Assembly (NCBI GenBank): GCA_028287105.1
Contig: JAQBQH010000298.1
Coordinates: 1-36,222 of the forward strand
DNA from: Myxococcales bacterium
GTDB lineage: Bacteria; Myxococcota_A; Polyangia; Palsa-1104
Reading direction: 5' to 3'
DNA: 36,222 nt
Made by a program: the position numbers and the translations under genes. Positions 7,833-15,878 of this stretch are shown piece by piece (within the stretch, counting starts at the first letter, position 1; every line of letters starts with the position of its first letter). The notes under the pieces were generated by a model. That model saw only the letters and a program-made list of their open reading frames with translations. It was not told the DNA's origin and did not search any database.

Positions 7833-9070
7833 CGTCGCACCTGATGGAAGCGCCACTCGTGGTTGTAGACGAGACGCGCCACGAACTCGAAGCGTCGCTC
7901 CACGAGCGGCGTGGTGTCGGCCAGCGCCGTGACGACGGCGCGCCAATTGCGCGCGAAGTCCCACGCGACGGTGGCGCTGCCGGTCAGCGACAGCCTGGCG
8001 CCGTTGACCGGCTGCTCGAGAACATAGGTGTCGAAGTCGGCCGCGACGAGCAGCGCGCGCGAGATGCGGTGCGTGCAGAAGACGCGCGCCTCGGTGTAGC
8101 CGTTTCCCGGCAGCTCGAGCACACGCCCCTCGACGCCGAGCAGCGTCTGAAACGCGGGGCCGACGTTGAGCGTCACGCGCCCGCCGCCGCGGTGGCCCAC
8201 ACCGGCGGCGTCGAAGACGAAGTGATAGTCGCCGTTCAACGTCAGGCGTCGCAGCGGCTGCACGTAGACCGCCCCGCCGGCTTCGTCGCGCGCTTCGGTG
8301 GCGAACACCGAGAGGATGGAGCTGCGCGGCAGGAATAGATCGGGCGCCGTGCGCTGATAGTTGACGCGCACGTCGAGCTTGGAGATCGGCTGCCAGGTGG
8401 CGCCGACGTCGGCTTCGGCGACGCGCAGCTCGGCGAGCGAGTAGAGGAGATAGCCGGTGAAGGCGAGGTCGCGCCGCGGAGACCAGCGCGCGTCGGCGCC
8501 GAGATCTTCGCGCGCGACGCGGCCGGCGTCGAGGACGTGCAGATAGGAGAGGCCGACCTCGCTGTCGAACGAGTGGCGCCACGAAGCGCGCCCGCCGGCG
8601 ACCGCGTCGCCCAGCTTGACCGCGAAGCGCGGGGTGACCGGCACGCCGCCGTAGAGGTCGAGGTAGACGCGACGGTAGACGCGAACGCGCACCGTGCCGC
8701 CGTCGAGCTGGAAGACGCGCGCGCCGCCGGCCCACACGAGCTGCCGCCCAGCGCGCAGGGTGATGCGGCGATCGAACGCGGCGGCCTCGACGTAGCCGAT
8801 GTCGACGTCGGCGGCGCTGCTGCGGCCGTCGCGCGGGTCGCCGAAGGCGATCTCACTCCAGGCGGAGAGGACGACGCGCACGTCGACGTAGCGCGTGTGC
8901 ACGTCGTCGACGCGGAGCTGCAGCATCTCGTATGCCGGCACGACGCTGTAGACGCGGCCGTCGCGCACGTCGGCGCGACCAGCCAGGAGCGTCGTGATGC
9001 TCCCGTCGACCACCTCCGCGGTTGCGGGCGTGGCGTAGAGGAGGAGCGCGAGCGCGACGCTACGGCGCAT
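7829..9070 (-). CDS. Outer-membrane beta-barrel of the porin-cytochrome cluster
   Basis: 413-residue protein with a signal peptide (ALLLYATPATA) and no cysteine haem motifs. The mature part is built of alternating polar/hydrophobic strands rich in Arg, Tyr and Val (for example VYRRVYLDLYGGVPVTPRFAVKL in part, and a C-terminal strand FEFVARLVYNHEWRFHQV). This is a barrel pattern. It is shorter than MtrB (near 700 residues) and closer to the short barrels of Geobacter porin-cytochrome complexes. It lies between the 12-haem and 13-haem genes (11-nt and 4-nt overlaps), where a conduit barrel is expected. The ATG has GGAG 8 nt upstream. Role as the electron-conduit sheath is inferred from context. 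Confidence 0.82.
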   Translation of the reverse strand: MRRSVALALLLYATPATAEVVDGSITTLLAGRADVRDGRVYSVVPAYEMLQLRVDDVHTRYVDVRVVLSAWSEIAFGDPRDGRSSAADVDIGYVEAAAFDRRITLRAGRQLVWAGGARVFQLDGGTVRVRVYRRVYLDLYGGVPVTPRFAVKLGDAVAGGRASWRHSFDSEVGLSYLHVLDAGRVAREDLGADARWSPRRDLAFTGYLLYSLAELRVAEADVGATWQPISKLDVRVNYQRTAPDLFLPRSSILSVFATEARDEAGGAVYVQPLRRLTLNGDYHFVFDAAGVGHRGGGRVTLNVGPAFQTLLGVEGRVLELPGNGYTEARVFCTHRISRALLVAADFDTYVLEQPVNGARLSLTGSATVAWDFARNWRAVVTALADTTPLVERRFEFVARLVYNHEWRFHQVRR

Positions 9071-10178
9071 CGACGACTCCGTCGAGGTGCTTACCGGCGG
9101 GCGGCGGCAGGAGCTGGCCGCTGGCGTCGATCGACCGCGCGTGGCAGGCGGCGCAGTCTTGCAGTCGCAGCGTCGGCGCGTGGCTGGCGTCGGCGGGCGG
9201 GATGCCGTGGCAGCTGCCGCACACCACGGGCGACCCGGTCCACGACGGCGTCGCCGCGCCGTGACAGCCGCTGTTGCTGCATTGGCCGGTCGTCGCGTTC
9301 CAGATCGCGGGCCCGTCGGGAAAGACGACGGCGCGCGGATGGTCGATGTGCCCCGGATCGTGAACGCTGGTGGGGACCCGATGGCACGTGACGCAACCGA
9401 TCGGTGCGGCGATGCGATGCGCTGCCGTCGCGTGCGCCGCGTGCGCGCCGCCCGGATGAGGATGGCAGGCGAGGCAGGTGCCGCTGTCGTCGCCGACGTT
9501 GACCTTGCCGTCGGAGTGCAGCGCGGCGTTGACGATGTGCGCCTGGTCGTCGACGACGCGGCCGTGGCATTCGCCGCAGCGCGGGTTGACGTGATGGGCA
9601 TCGCTCGGCGGAACCGCGTGGCAGCTGCCGCACGGCGCTTCGTTCGCGCCGCCGTTCCACGCCGGAGTGGCGGCGCCGTGGCAGTAGTTGTTGCTGCAGC
9701 GCTCGCCGTCCCACGTCGGGGTCGCGCCGCCGGTGCGCGCAATCGGACCGAAGACGACAAGAGCGCGCGCAATCACGCCGCCGTGGCCGTCGAAGAGGTG
9801 GCCCGGCGCGTCCCAGGTCGCCGGCATGACGTGGCACTCGCTGCAGGCGTAGCCGTGTGCCGCGTGCGCTCCCGTCGGAGGCGGCAGCGCGTGGCAGGTG
9901 GTGCAGGTGGTCGGCCCGCCGTCGTGGCAGGTCAAGCAGGACCGGCCGCTCTTGCCGCCGGCGAAGTCGGCTCCGTGGCACGTGGCGCACGAGGCGAGGT
10001 TCCAGCCCAGCGACGGCAGCAGGATGCCGTGAAAGTCGGGACTGGCGGGGTCGGCGATGCCGGGCGGATGGATCGACTCGCACTCGGCGGCCGTCGCACA
10101 GCGACGCGTGCCGTCGACGGTGCGCGAATCGGCGCAGCCGGCGACGAGGATGGAGATGGTGGCCATCGCGCGCATCAT
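9060..10178 (-). CDS. 12-haem lipoprotein cytochrome with CxxxxCH/CxxCH pairs
   Basis: 372-residue lipoprotein: the start MMRAMATISI is followed by lipobox LVAGC (Cys15). It has 12 haem-type motifs, ten CxxCH and two widened CSNNYCH and CSNSGCH. Each widened motif is followed by HGAATP then a CGSCH with a PP-rich tail. This CxxxxCH...CxxCH pairing is the repeat known from Geobacter sulfurreducens multihaem proteins (the C4xC/C2xCH repeat family). A short Cys-containing loop (RRCATAAEC) precedes the first haem. The start codon directly follows the stop of the decahaem gene. It probably sits on the outer membrane, as a surface or barrel-associated electron carrier. Confidence 0.9.
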   Translation of the reverse strand: MMRAMATISILVAGCADSRTVDGTRRCATAAECESIHPPGIADPASPDFHGILLPSLGWNLASCATCHGADFAGGKSGRSCLTCHDGGPTTCTTCHALPPPTGAHAAHGYACSECHVMPATWDAPGHLFDGHGGVIARALVVFGPIARTGGATPTWDGERCSNNYCHGAATPAWNGGANEAPCGSCHAVPPSDAHHVNPRCGECHGRVVDDQAHIVNAALHSDGKVNVGDDSGTCLACHPHPGGAHAAHATAAHRIAAPIGCVTCHRVPTSVHDPGHIDHPRAVVFPDGPAIWNATTGQCSNSGCHGAATPSWTGSPVVCGSCHGIPPADASHAPTLRLQDCAACHARSIDASGQLLPPPAGKHLDGVVDAP

Positions 10179-12662
10179 CTATTGCTTGGCGCGCAGGTTG
10201 GGCGGCACGTACGGCGCCGCGATCTGATGCACCGTGGCGACCGCGAAGTCGGCGCCGATGCCGTGGCAGGTCTCGCAGGTCTCGACGACGGCGCCGGACG
10301 GATCGGTCCAGGTGTTGAGCGCCGCATGACCGAAAACGGTCGCTTCGTCGTGGCACGAGGTGCAGACCCGCGTCGACGGCGTCAGCCAAGCCTGATTGAC
10401 GCAGGTGGCGCCGATGCACGCTTGTCCGATCCCGCACGGTTTCGTCGTCGAGCAGACGCCGCCCGCGTCGGCGTGACAGCTCTTGCAGTTGCGAATGTCC
10501 TGCGGGAAGAGCTCGGTCTCGAACGCGTTCACTGAATTCTGAAAGCCGACGACCACCAGCGATCCCGGCGAGACGAGGTTGTTGCGCTCGGCGTAGCCGC
10601 CGCGCAGGCGCGCGAAATGGATGTCGTGCACGAGGACGGCGAAGTCGATCGACTGGTTGGGCGTCGGATCGACGGTGATCACGCAGGCGTCGGCGACGCT
10701 GTCGGCGTTGGTGTCCTGGCAGGTCTCCCAGCCGGCCGCGTTTCCCGGACACTGGGCGCTGGCGGTGCAGGCGATGCCCTTGGCGCCGACGGTGCGATCG
10801 ACGGCGCCCCGGGTGTGGCAGCCCGAGCACTGGCTGCCGACGTTCTGGCGCGAGCCGCCGTGCGCCTGCACCACGACGTGACACGCGTTGCACGCGGCGT
10901 CGGCGATGACCTGGCGCGGACGGATCGGCCCCGCGCCGAGCGCGAAGTCGACCACGCCGTTGGCGGCGCCGCGAAACGACACGCCGCCGGCCACTACGGT
11001 CGCATTGACGTAGATCCACAGCGTGTACGTGCCGGGCAGGTTGGGCCGGTTGAACGGTGCCGTCGTGTTGAGGGGCGCGAGGGCGAGCGCCGGCAGCGTC
11101 GACGGCAGGGTCCAGCTGTAGGTCGACGACGGAGCGTCGTAGACGAGCGTACCTTGCGTCTTCGGGTTGAGCTGCGCATAGACGCGCTGCCGATCGTCCG
11201 TCGGGCCCGAGACGATGGCCGTCGCCGACAGGGCGGCGTCGGTCTTGAGCGTCGCGAGCGGCGCGGCCGACTTGTCGAGCAGCTTGAAGCTGAGCGTCGG
11301 CGTATCCCCGATGACGAACGAGCCGCCGGCGCCACTGCCGCCGCCCAGCGACAGCGACGTGAGCCGCAGCCCCGGATCGTGGGTGGTCTGCACGATCTCG
11401 TGGACGCTGCTGATAGGGGCGAGCCCCGGGGCGTCGGCGGGATGGCAGACGCTGCACTGCGCGTCGTCAGGCTGTGGAGGATGGCTCTTGCGCAGGCAGG
11501 CTCCCGACGGCAGATCGCAGGTGGCGAAGTCTCCGAAGACGCCGCACGCCGCGTCGTTGGTGCAGGCGCCGGCGGGCGGCTTGCCGAACGCGCGCGGCGG
11601 CGTCAGCGTGCCGGTGTCGAAGAAGACGTTGTCGTGGCAGGTACCGCACGCGAGCCGCGAGGCGCTCTTCCAGCGATCGTCCACGTGGCACTTGATGCAA
11701 TCGCGCTCGCCGCCCGGCAGCGACGGGAAGCCGATGTCGAGATAGTCGGCGAGCGTGGCGTCGGCAGCGAGGCCGTACTCCGGATGCGCGACGCCGGCGG
11801 CGAGCTGGTTGGCGCCGCGATGCGCGCCGTGGACCTTGCGCACCGTCGGATTGAGGCTGTAGCCGTCGCGGTTGTGACACAGCTTGCAGGTGGCGATGGG
11901 CGAGGCGTCGAGCGCGTAGTTGCCGACGGGCGAAAAGCCCGGGAACGTGTGCGCCTGATAGGACTTGCCCGACTGCGCGCCCTTGTGGCAGGCGAAGCAG
12001 GTCGAAGAGGCTGTGGGTCCGGTCGCCAGCTGCTCGTGCGTCGCGTTTCCGATCTGCAGATCGAGCGTGGGGAAGAGCTGGTCGCGATCGTCTTTGCTCT
12101 TGGACCAGACGCCGACCGTGTACGTGCCGGCGGGCTCGTCGCTGACCGGAGCCAGCGTGAAGGTGATCGTGCCGTCCGCGGCGGTGGCGAGGTTCATCTG
12201 CGACGCATCGGCGAAGGCGGGAGCGATGAGGTTGACGAAGTGGTGCTGCCGATCGGCGGCGGCGCGATCGACGACGCAGTTGAGCAGCTTGGACGCGGTG
12301 CGGGTCTGCGCCCCGAGTCGCGGGCCGGACACATAGAGGCTGGCGGTGCCGAGGTCGGACGCGCGCAGCGTCTTGCCGCAGTCGTTCGACCAGCGGATGG
12401 TGACGACGGCGCGCTCCTTGGCGACGAAGAAGCTGCCGTTGGCCGGCGAGGAGACGTTGACGGTCGCGTTCAAGCCGGGGCTCGCGCCCGCCGGGAGTGC
12501 CGGGCACTCGGCCGCCGCACCGGCGTCTACCGACGTGCCACCGTCGCCGGAGCCGCCCGATCCCTGCGGGCCCTGCGGACCGATCGGGCCGTCGACGCCA
12601 CGCGGTCCTTCGCAGCCGAACGCGGTGAACGCGAACGCAAAGCAGAGTAAACGCAGCTTCAT
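10179..12662 (-). CDS. Decahaem OmcA/MtrC-family outer-surface lipoprotein cytochrome
   Basis: 827-residue lipoprotein. Lipobox FGC (Cys17) is followed by a collagen-like Gly-Pro stretch (GPRGVDGPIGPQGPQG), the N-terminal signature often seen in OmcA/MtrC-family proteins outside Shewanella. Ten CxxCH motifs follow in two groups (CFACH, CKLCH, CIKCH, CGTCH, CSVCH; then CNACH, CSGCH, CKSCH, CTSCH, CETCH), with Ig-like beta domains before each group. That is the split beta/pentahaem layout of MtrC. Three Cys-rich inserts without haem motifs (forward ~11490-11575, ~10680-10775, ~10395-10470) are unusual. I chose ATG 12662 because the longer opening begins at ATT. It is the first gene of the operon. 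Terminal extracellular reductase is the likely role; acceptor unknown. Confidence 0.92.
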   Translation of the reverse strand: MKLRLLCFAFAFTAFGCEGPRGVDGPIGPQGPQGSGGSGDGGTSVDAGAAAECPALPAGASPGLNATVNVSSPANGSFFVAKERAVVTIRWSNDCGKTLRASDLGTASLYVSGPRLGAQTRTASKLLNCVVDRAAADRQHHFVNLIAPAFADASQMNLATAADGTITFTLAPVSDEPAGTYTVGVWSKSKDDRDQLFPTLDLQIGNATHEQLATGPTASSTCFACHKGAQSGKSYQAHTFPGFSPVGNYALDASPIATCKLCHNRDGYSLNPTVRKVHGAHRGANQLAAGVAHPEYGLAADATLADYLDIGFPSLPGGERDCIKCHVDDRWKSASRLACGTCHDNVFFDTGTLTPPRAFGKPPAGACTNDAACGVFGDFATCDLPSGACLRKSHPPQPDDAQCSVCHPADAPGLAPISSVHEIVQTTHDPGLRLTSLSLGGGSGAGGSFVIGDTPTLSFKLLDKSAAPLATLKTDAALSATAIVSGPTDDRQRVYAQLNPKTQGTLVYDAPSSTYSWTLPSTLPALALAPLNTTAPFNRPNLPGTYTLWIYVNATVVAGGVSFRGAANGVVDFALGAGPIRPRQVIADAACNACHVVVQAHGGSRQNVGSQCSGCHTRGAVDRTVGAKGIACTASAQCPGNAAGWETCQDTNADSVADACVITVDPTPNQSIDFAVLVHDIHFARLRGGYAERNNLVSPGSLVVVGFQNSVNAFETELFPQDIRNCKSCHADAGGVCSTTKPCGIGQACIGATCVNQAWLTPSTRVCTSCHDEATVFGHAALNTWTDPSGAVVETCETCHGIGADFAVATVHQIAAPYVPPNLRAKQ

Positions 12663-12677
12663 TGGAGCCCCCAATCA

Positions 12678-12715
12678 GGGTGGCTACGGGTGCAAAGGGT
12701 GGCTACGGGTGTAAA
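12678..12715. repeat. Two tandem 19-bp repeats upstream of the decahaem cytochrome gene
   Basis: GGGTGGCTACGGGTGCAAA (12678-12696) is followed at once by the same sequence with one change, C to T (12697-12715). The pair ends 15 nt before the decahaem ATG on the other strand, so it lies in the leader or proximal promoter. It could be a tandem protein-binding site or an RNA element; function unknown. Confidence 0.85.
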
Positions 12716-12758
12716 GGGGAGCGAAAATTGCTGAAAACGCCACGGGATAGCGGCTGTC

Positions 12759-12776
12759 GTACAGTAGGCACTGTAC
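12759..12776. promoter_or_regulatory. Candidate operator palindrome GTACAGT-N4-ACTGTAC
   Basis: A perfect 7-bp inverted repeat with AGGC between the arms, centred about 105 bp upstream of the decahaem gene. The dyad length suits a dimeric helix-turn-helix repressor or activator. No obvious cognate regulator is adjacent: the TetR operator has a different sequence. Function inferred. Confidence 0.55.
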
Positions 12777-12932
12777 AGCGATGCGCAAGTGGCTGCCGAC
12801 CGAGAGGAGCATCCACGCGCGCGCTGGACAGGTAAACCGCGACCCGATCGGGAAGCCACTCGGACCGTCCGGGGCCTCTTGCGTGCCCGTCAGGCCTGGC
12901 CGCGGAGAGATCGCAGATCCGGCGTACATCGC

Positions 12933-12959
12933 TGTCGATCCCGCCGCTGCTCGATCGTC
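12933..12959 (+). promoter_or_regulatory. ECF42-type promoter of the DGPF-sigma operon
   Basis: TGTCGA (12933-12938) and CGTC (12956-12959) are separated by 17 bp, matching the -35 TGTCGA / -10 CG(A/T)C pattern described for ECF42 sigma factors. The predicted start is near 12966, leaving a ~17-nt leader with GAGAGGGG before the ATG at 12983. It implies autoregulation by the sigma factor encoded downstream. Confidence 0.72.
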
Positions 12960-12982
12960 ACTAGAGTAGAGAGGGGAATTTC

Positions 12983-13681
12983 ATGCCCGACTTCATGATC
13001 CTCATCCGCGAGAACGAGACCGAGCAGCAGCGGATGGCACCATCGGAAACGAAGGCGCTGGTCGAGCGGCACGCGGCCTACGTGCAGCGGCTGAACGCCG
13101 CCGGCGCCTACCGCGATAGCGAGCGCTTGCGCCCCTCCGCCGAGGGCAAGCGGGTCCACGCCAGCAAGGTCGAGGCCGGCCCGTTCGGCGACGAGCATGC
13201 GATCGCGGGCTACTACCTCGTGAAGGCCGACAACCTCGACGCCGCCGTCGCGCTGGCCGAGCCGTGCCCCATGGCGCCCGGCGACACGCTCGACGTGCGG
13301 CCGCTCATGGGCGGAGACGTGCGCGCGAACAAGACCAGCCGCCAGGGCAAGACGTTCGCCTTCGCCGTCCTCGGCAACGCGTCCAGCGAGGAAGCCTGGG
13401 AGGAGGTGATGGATCGCATCGAGGCCGATACGAGCGACCTGTCGCGCGACGAGCGCTTCCTCGGCGGCGTGCGGCTCGAGCCGCCGCGGCGGGGCCTCCA
13501 GATCGTGTCCCGCGGGCACAAGCGAACCGTCATGGACGGGCCATTCCTCGAGAGCAAAGAGGTGATCGGCGGCCTCTTCTTCATGCGCATGGCCGACCTC
13601 GACGAGGCGGTCCGCTGGGCGCGCGGGACGAAGTTCTTGAAGCATGGCGAGCTGGAGATTCGCGAGCTGTGGCGCAGCTGA
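12983..13681 (+). CDS. DGPF-domain (YCII-related) protein, two tandem domains
   Basis: 232-residue soluble protein made of two ferredoxin-like YCII-type domains. The first (about 1-110) starts MPDFMILIRENE and contains the degenerate site GPFGDEHAIAGYYLVKA. The second (about 115-232) contains TVMDGPFLESKEVIGG, the DGPF signature, and ends in a strand ELEIRELW. DGPF proteins are the standard genomic partners of ECF42 sigma factors; their biochemical role is unsettled. AGAGGGG lies before the ATG. The sigma gene starts inside the last 13 nt of this gene, so the two are translationally coupled. Confidence 0.92.
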   Translation: MPDFMILIRENETEQQRMAPSETKALVERHAAYVQRLNAAGAYRDSERLRPSAEGKRVHASKVEAGPFGDEHAIAGYYLVKADNLDAAVALAEPCPMAPGDTLDVRPLMGGDVRANKTSRQGKTFAFAVLGNASSEEAWEEVMDRIEADTSDLSRDERFLGGVRLEPPRRGLQIVSRGHKRTVMDGPFLESKEVIGGLFFMRMADLDEAVRWARGTKFLKHGELEIRELWRS

Positions 13682-14880
13682 GCCACACGCTCGACGAGGT
13701 GTTTCGACGCGACCGCGGACGCGTGGTCGCCCAGCTCGTTCGCTTCCTCGGCAGCATCGACGCCGCCGAGGAGGCGTTCCAGGAGGCGGTGCTGTCGGCG
13801 CTCGCCACCTGGCCGGAGCGCGGCGTGCCCGATAGCCCGGGCGCGTGGCTGATGACCGCGGCGAAGAACCACGCGCTCGACGCTCGACGGCACCGCCGCG
13901 TGGCCGACGCGAAGGCGCCAGTCTTCCTCTGGGCGGAGAACCCCATGAGCAACCCCGAGACGTTCGAGAGCGTGGGCGACGATCAGCTGCGCCTCATCTT
14001 CACCTGTTGTCATCCAGCGCTGCCGCCCGAGAGCCAGGTGGCGCTGACGCTGAAGCTCATCGCCGGTTTCTCGACGGAAGAGATCGCCCGGGCGTTCGTG
14101 TCTCCGGAGACGACCATCGCGCAGCGGATCGTGCGCGCCAAGCGCACCATCGACGACAAGCAGCTGCCTTACGAGGTACCCGGGCGCGCCGAGCTGCCGG
14201 AGCGCGTCGCCTCGGTGCTCTCTGTGGTGTACCTCGTCTTCAACGAGGGACACACCAGCCGGGCCGGCGCGCTCATGCGGCTCGATCTGCAACGCGAGGC
14301 GCTGCGCTTGGCGCGCCTCTTGTGTGATCTGCTGCCCGACGAGCCCCAGGTGTTCGCGCTGCTCGCGTTGATCGCGTTCGGCTGCGCCCGCGCGGCGACG
14401 CGCACCGACAGCCGCGGCGAGCTGGTGCTGCTGTCCGAGCAGGATCGGAAGCGCTGGGATCGATCGCTCATCAAGGACGGGTTGGTGGCGCTCGAGCGCG
14501 CCCGGCGGATCGGTCCGCGAGCAAGCTTCGTGTTGCAGGCGGAGATCGCGGCGTGCCACGCCATCGCGCGTGCGTGGGACGAGACCGACTGGGCGGCGAT
14601 CCTCGACGCCTACGACGCGCTGTATGCGCTCGACCCGTCGCCGGTGGTCGCGCTCAACCGCGCGGTCGCGCTCTGCATGCACGAGGGACCGGCGGCCGCC
14701 CTCGCCGCGCTCGCCGAGCTCGAGGAGCCGCTATCGCGCTACCACCACTTCTACGCCACGCGCGCCGATTTTCGTCGCCGCCTCGGGCTCGACGCCACCG
14801 ACGACTACCAGCGCGCGCTCGCGCTCGCAGAGAACGACGGCGAGCGCCGGTTCCTCGAGCGAAAGCTCGCCGAGCGCTGA
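13669..14880 (+). CDS. ECF42-type RNA polymerase sigma factor with long C-terminal domain
   Basis: 403 residues, twice the size of a plain ECF sigma factor. Region 2 spans about residues 10-80 (VVAQLVRFLGSIDAAEEAFQ, then AWLMTAAKNHALDARRHRR). Region 4 is at about 130-165 (STEEIARAFVSPETTIAQRI). The remaining ~230 residues start with VVYLVFNEGH and form the TPR-like extension typical of ECF42. There is no anti-sigma gene; activity is thought to be set by the extension. I chose GTG 13669 because it gives the usual N-terminus (VAQLSHTLDEVFRRDRG) and overlaps the DGPF gene; GGAG lies 11 nt upstream. The openings further upstream are shadows of the DGPF gene. Confidence 0.93.
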   Translation: MAQLSHTLDEVFRRDRGRVVAQLVRFLGSIDAAEEAFQEAVLSALATWPERGVPDSPGAWLMTAAKNHALDARRHRRVADAKAPVFLWAENPMSNPETFESVGDDQLRLIFTCCHPALPPESQVALTLKLIAGFSTEEIARAFVSPETTIAQRIVRAKRTIDDKQLPYEVPGRAELPERVASVLSVVYLVFNEGHTSRAGALMRLDLQREALRLARLLCDLLPDEPQVFALLALIAFGCARAATRTDSRGELVLLSEQDRKRWDRSLIKDGLVALERARRIGPRASFVLQAEIAACHAIARAWDETDWAAILDAYDALYALDPSPVVALNRAVALCMHEGPAAALAALAELEEPLSRYHHFYATRADFRRRLGLDATDDYQRALALAENDGERRFLERKLAER

Positions 14881-14978
14881 CCACGGTCGCGCCAAGCGCT
14901 GGGCGTTCCTCCGCGCCTACCGCGGGCGCACGCTTCCCCGCCCTATCTCACGCTCAACCCGAAAAGAAGTCGCGACTC

Positions 14979-15005
14979 CGTCGAATCCGGTGGGCGTCGA
15001 TCGTC
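14979..15005 (+). promoter_or_regulatory. Second ECF42-type promoter, ahead of the DUF899 gene
   Basis: CGTCGA (14979-14984), 17 bp, CGTC (15002-15005): one base from the -35 of the promoter at 12933 and identical spacing. The -10 region shares the 10-mer TCGATCGTCA with that promoter (12951-12960 and 14997-15006). This extends the sigma factor's likely targets to the DUF899/DUF2182 pair. Confidence 0.65.
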
Positions 15006-15056
15006 AAGACAGCAAGAGACATCGGCATGACCACCCGAAAGAAGGAGAGAACGACA

Positions 15057-15830
15057 ATGACGAAGCACAGGATTGGGACACGCGAAGAGTGGCTCGGAGC
15101 GCGGCTCGAGCTGCTCGCGGCGGAGAAGGAGCTCACGCGGCGCAGCGACGAGCTGGCGCAACGGCGGCAGGAGCTGCCGTGGGTTCGCGTCGACAAGGAG
15201 TATCGCTTCGAGACTGACGACGGGACCGCCTCGGTGGCAGACCTCTTCCGCGGGCGCTCGCAGCTGCTCGTCTACCACTTCATGTTCGGGCCCGACTTCA
15301 AGGCGGGGTGCCCGTCCTGCTCGTCGATCGCCGACGGGTTCAACGGCGTCGCCGTCCACCTGGCCAACCACGACGTCACGCTTTCGGCGGTATCGCGGGC
15401 GCCACTCGAGAAGTTGCAAGCGTACAAGCGGCGAATGGGATGGACGTTTCCCTGGGCGTCCTCTGTCGGCGGCAACTTCAACTTCGACTTTTGCGCTTCG
15501 TATACGGAGGAGCAACAGCGCGAGGGCATCGAGTACAATTTCACCCGCGAACCGGAGTTGCAGCGGCGCGCAAGCCAACAGGGCGGTGGCGAGGGGGCGG
15601 TGGCCCAGTTCGCCGCCATGTGCGGAATCGACGCGCCCACCTATGGTCGGGAGAGACCGGGCATGAGCGCGTTCGTCCTCGAAGACGGCGTCGTCTACCA
15701 CACCTATTCCACCTATGCGCGCGGGGTGGACGGCGTCTGGGGCATGTACCAGTGGCTCGACCGCGCACCCAAGGGGCGCAACGAGACGGGCGTCTGGTGG
15801 CGTCGCCACGACGAGTACGACCAGCGCTGA
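15057..15830 (+). CDS. DUF899 family protein (thioredoxin-like fold)
   Basis: 257-residue cytosolic protein of the DUF899 family. Typical segments are the start REEWLGARLELLAAEKELTR, then ELPWVRVDKEYRF, the loop MFGPDFKAGCPSCSS with a thioredoxin-like CPSC (Cys85/Cys88), and the end segment DGVVYHTYSTYARGVD. The reaction is not established; a redox role is suggested by the fold and CxxC. ATG 15057 has AAGGAGAGA upstream. An in-frame ATG at 15027 would add ten residues and has a poorer site. The gene is followed after 48 nt by the DUF2182 gene. Confidence 0.92.
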   Translation: MTKHRIGTREEWLGARLELLAAEKELTRRSDELAQRRQELPWVRVDKEYRFETDDGTASVADLFRGRSQLLVYHFMFGPDFKAGCPSCSSIADGFNGVAVHLANHDVTLSAVSRAPLEKLQAYKRRMGWTFPWASSVGGNFNFDFCASYTEEQQREGIEYNFTREPELQRRASQQGGGEGAVAQFAAMCGIDAPTYGRERPGMSAFVLEDGVVYHTYSTYARGVDGVWGMYQWLDRAPKGRNETGVWWRRHDEYDQR

Positions 15831-15878
15831 GCGAAGTCGCCGTCGACGTCACACAACTTGGGCGACAGGAGAAGGCAC

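Larger units (their letters stand above)
12663..12982. other. 320-bp divergent control region between the haem operon and the ECF operon
   Basis: No convincing gene lies here; the short plus-strand opening at 12781-12969 lacks a ribosome site and family features. The region holds a 19-bp tandem repeat next to the decahaem start, a perfect 7-4-7 palindrome, and the ECF-type promoter on the plus strand. I found no good sigma-70 or sigma-54 match for the minus-strand operon; the best is a weak TTGCGC/TACTGT pair overlapping the palindrome. Confidence 0.7.

Noticed and set aside
12781-12969. A 62-residue plus-strand open frame in the divergent region
   Set aside because: No ribosome site, no family match, and it overlaps the palindrome-proximal region and the ECF42-type promoter.
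15841-15866. A third ECF42-like promoter (CGTCGA-N16-CGAC) upstream of the DUF2182 gene
   Set aside because: Spacing is 16, not 17, and the start would fall on the ribosome site of the DUF2182 gene.
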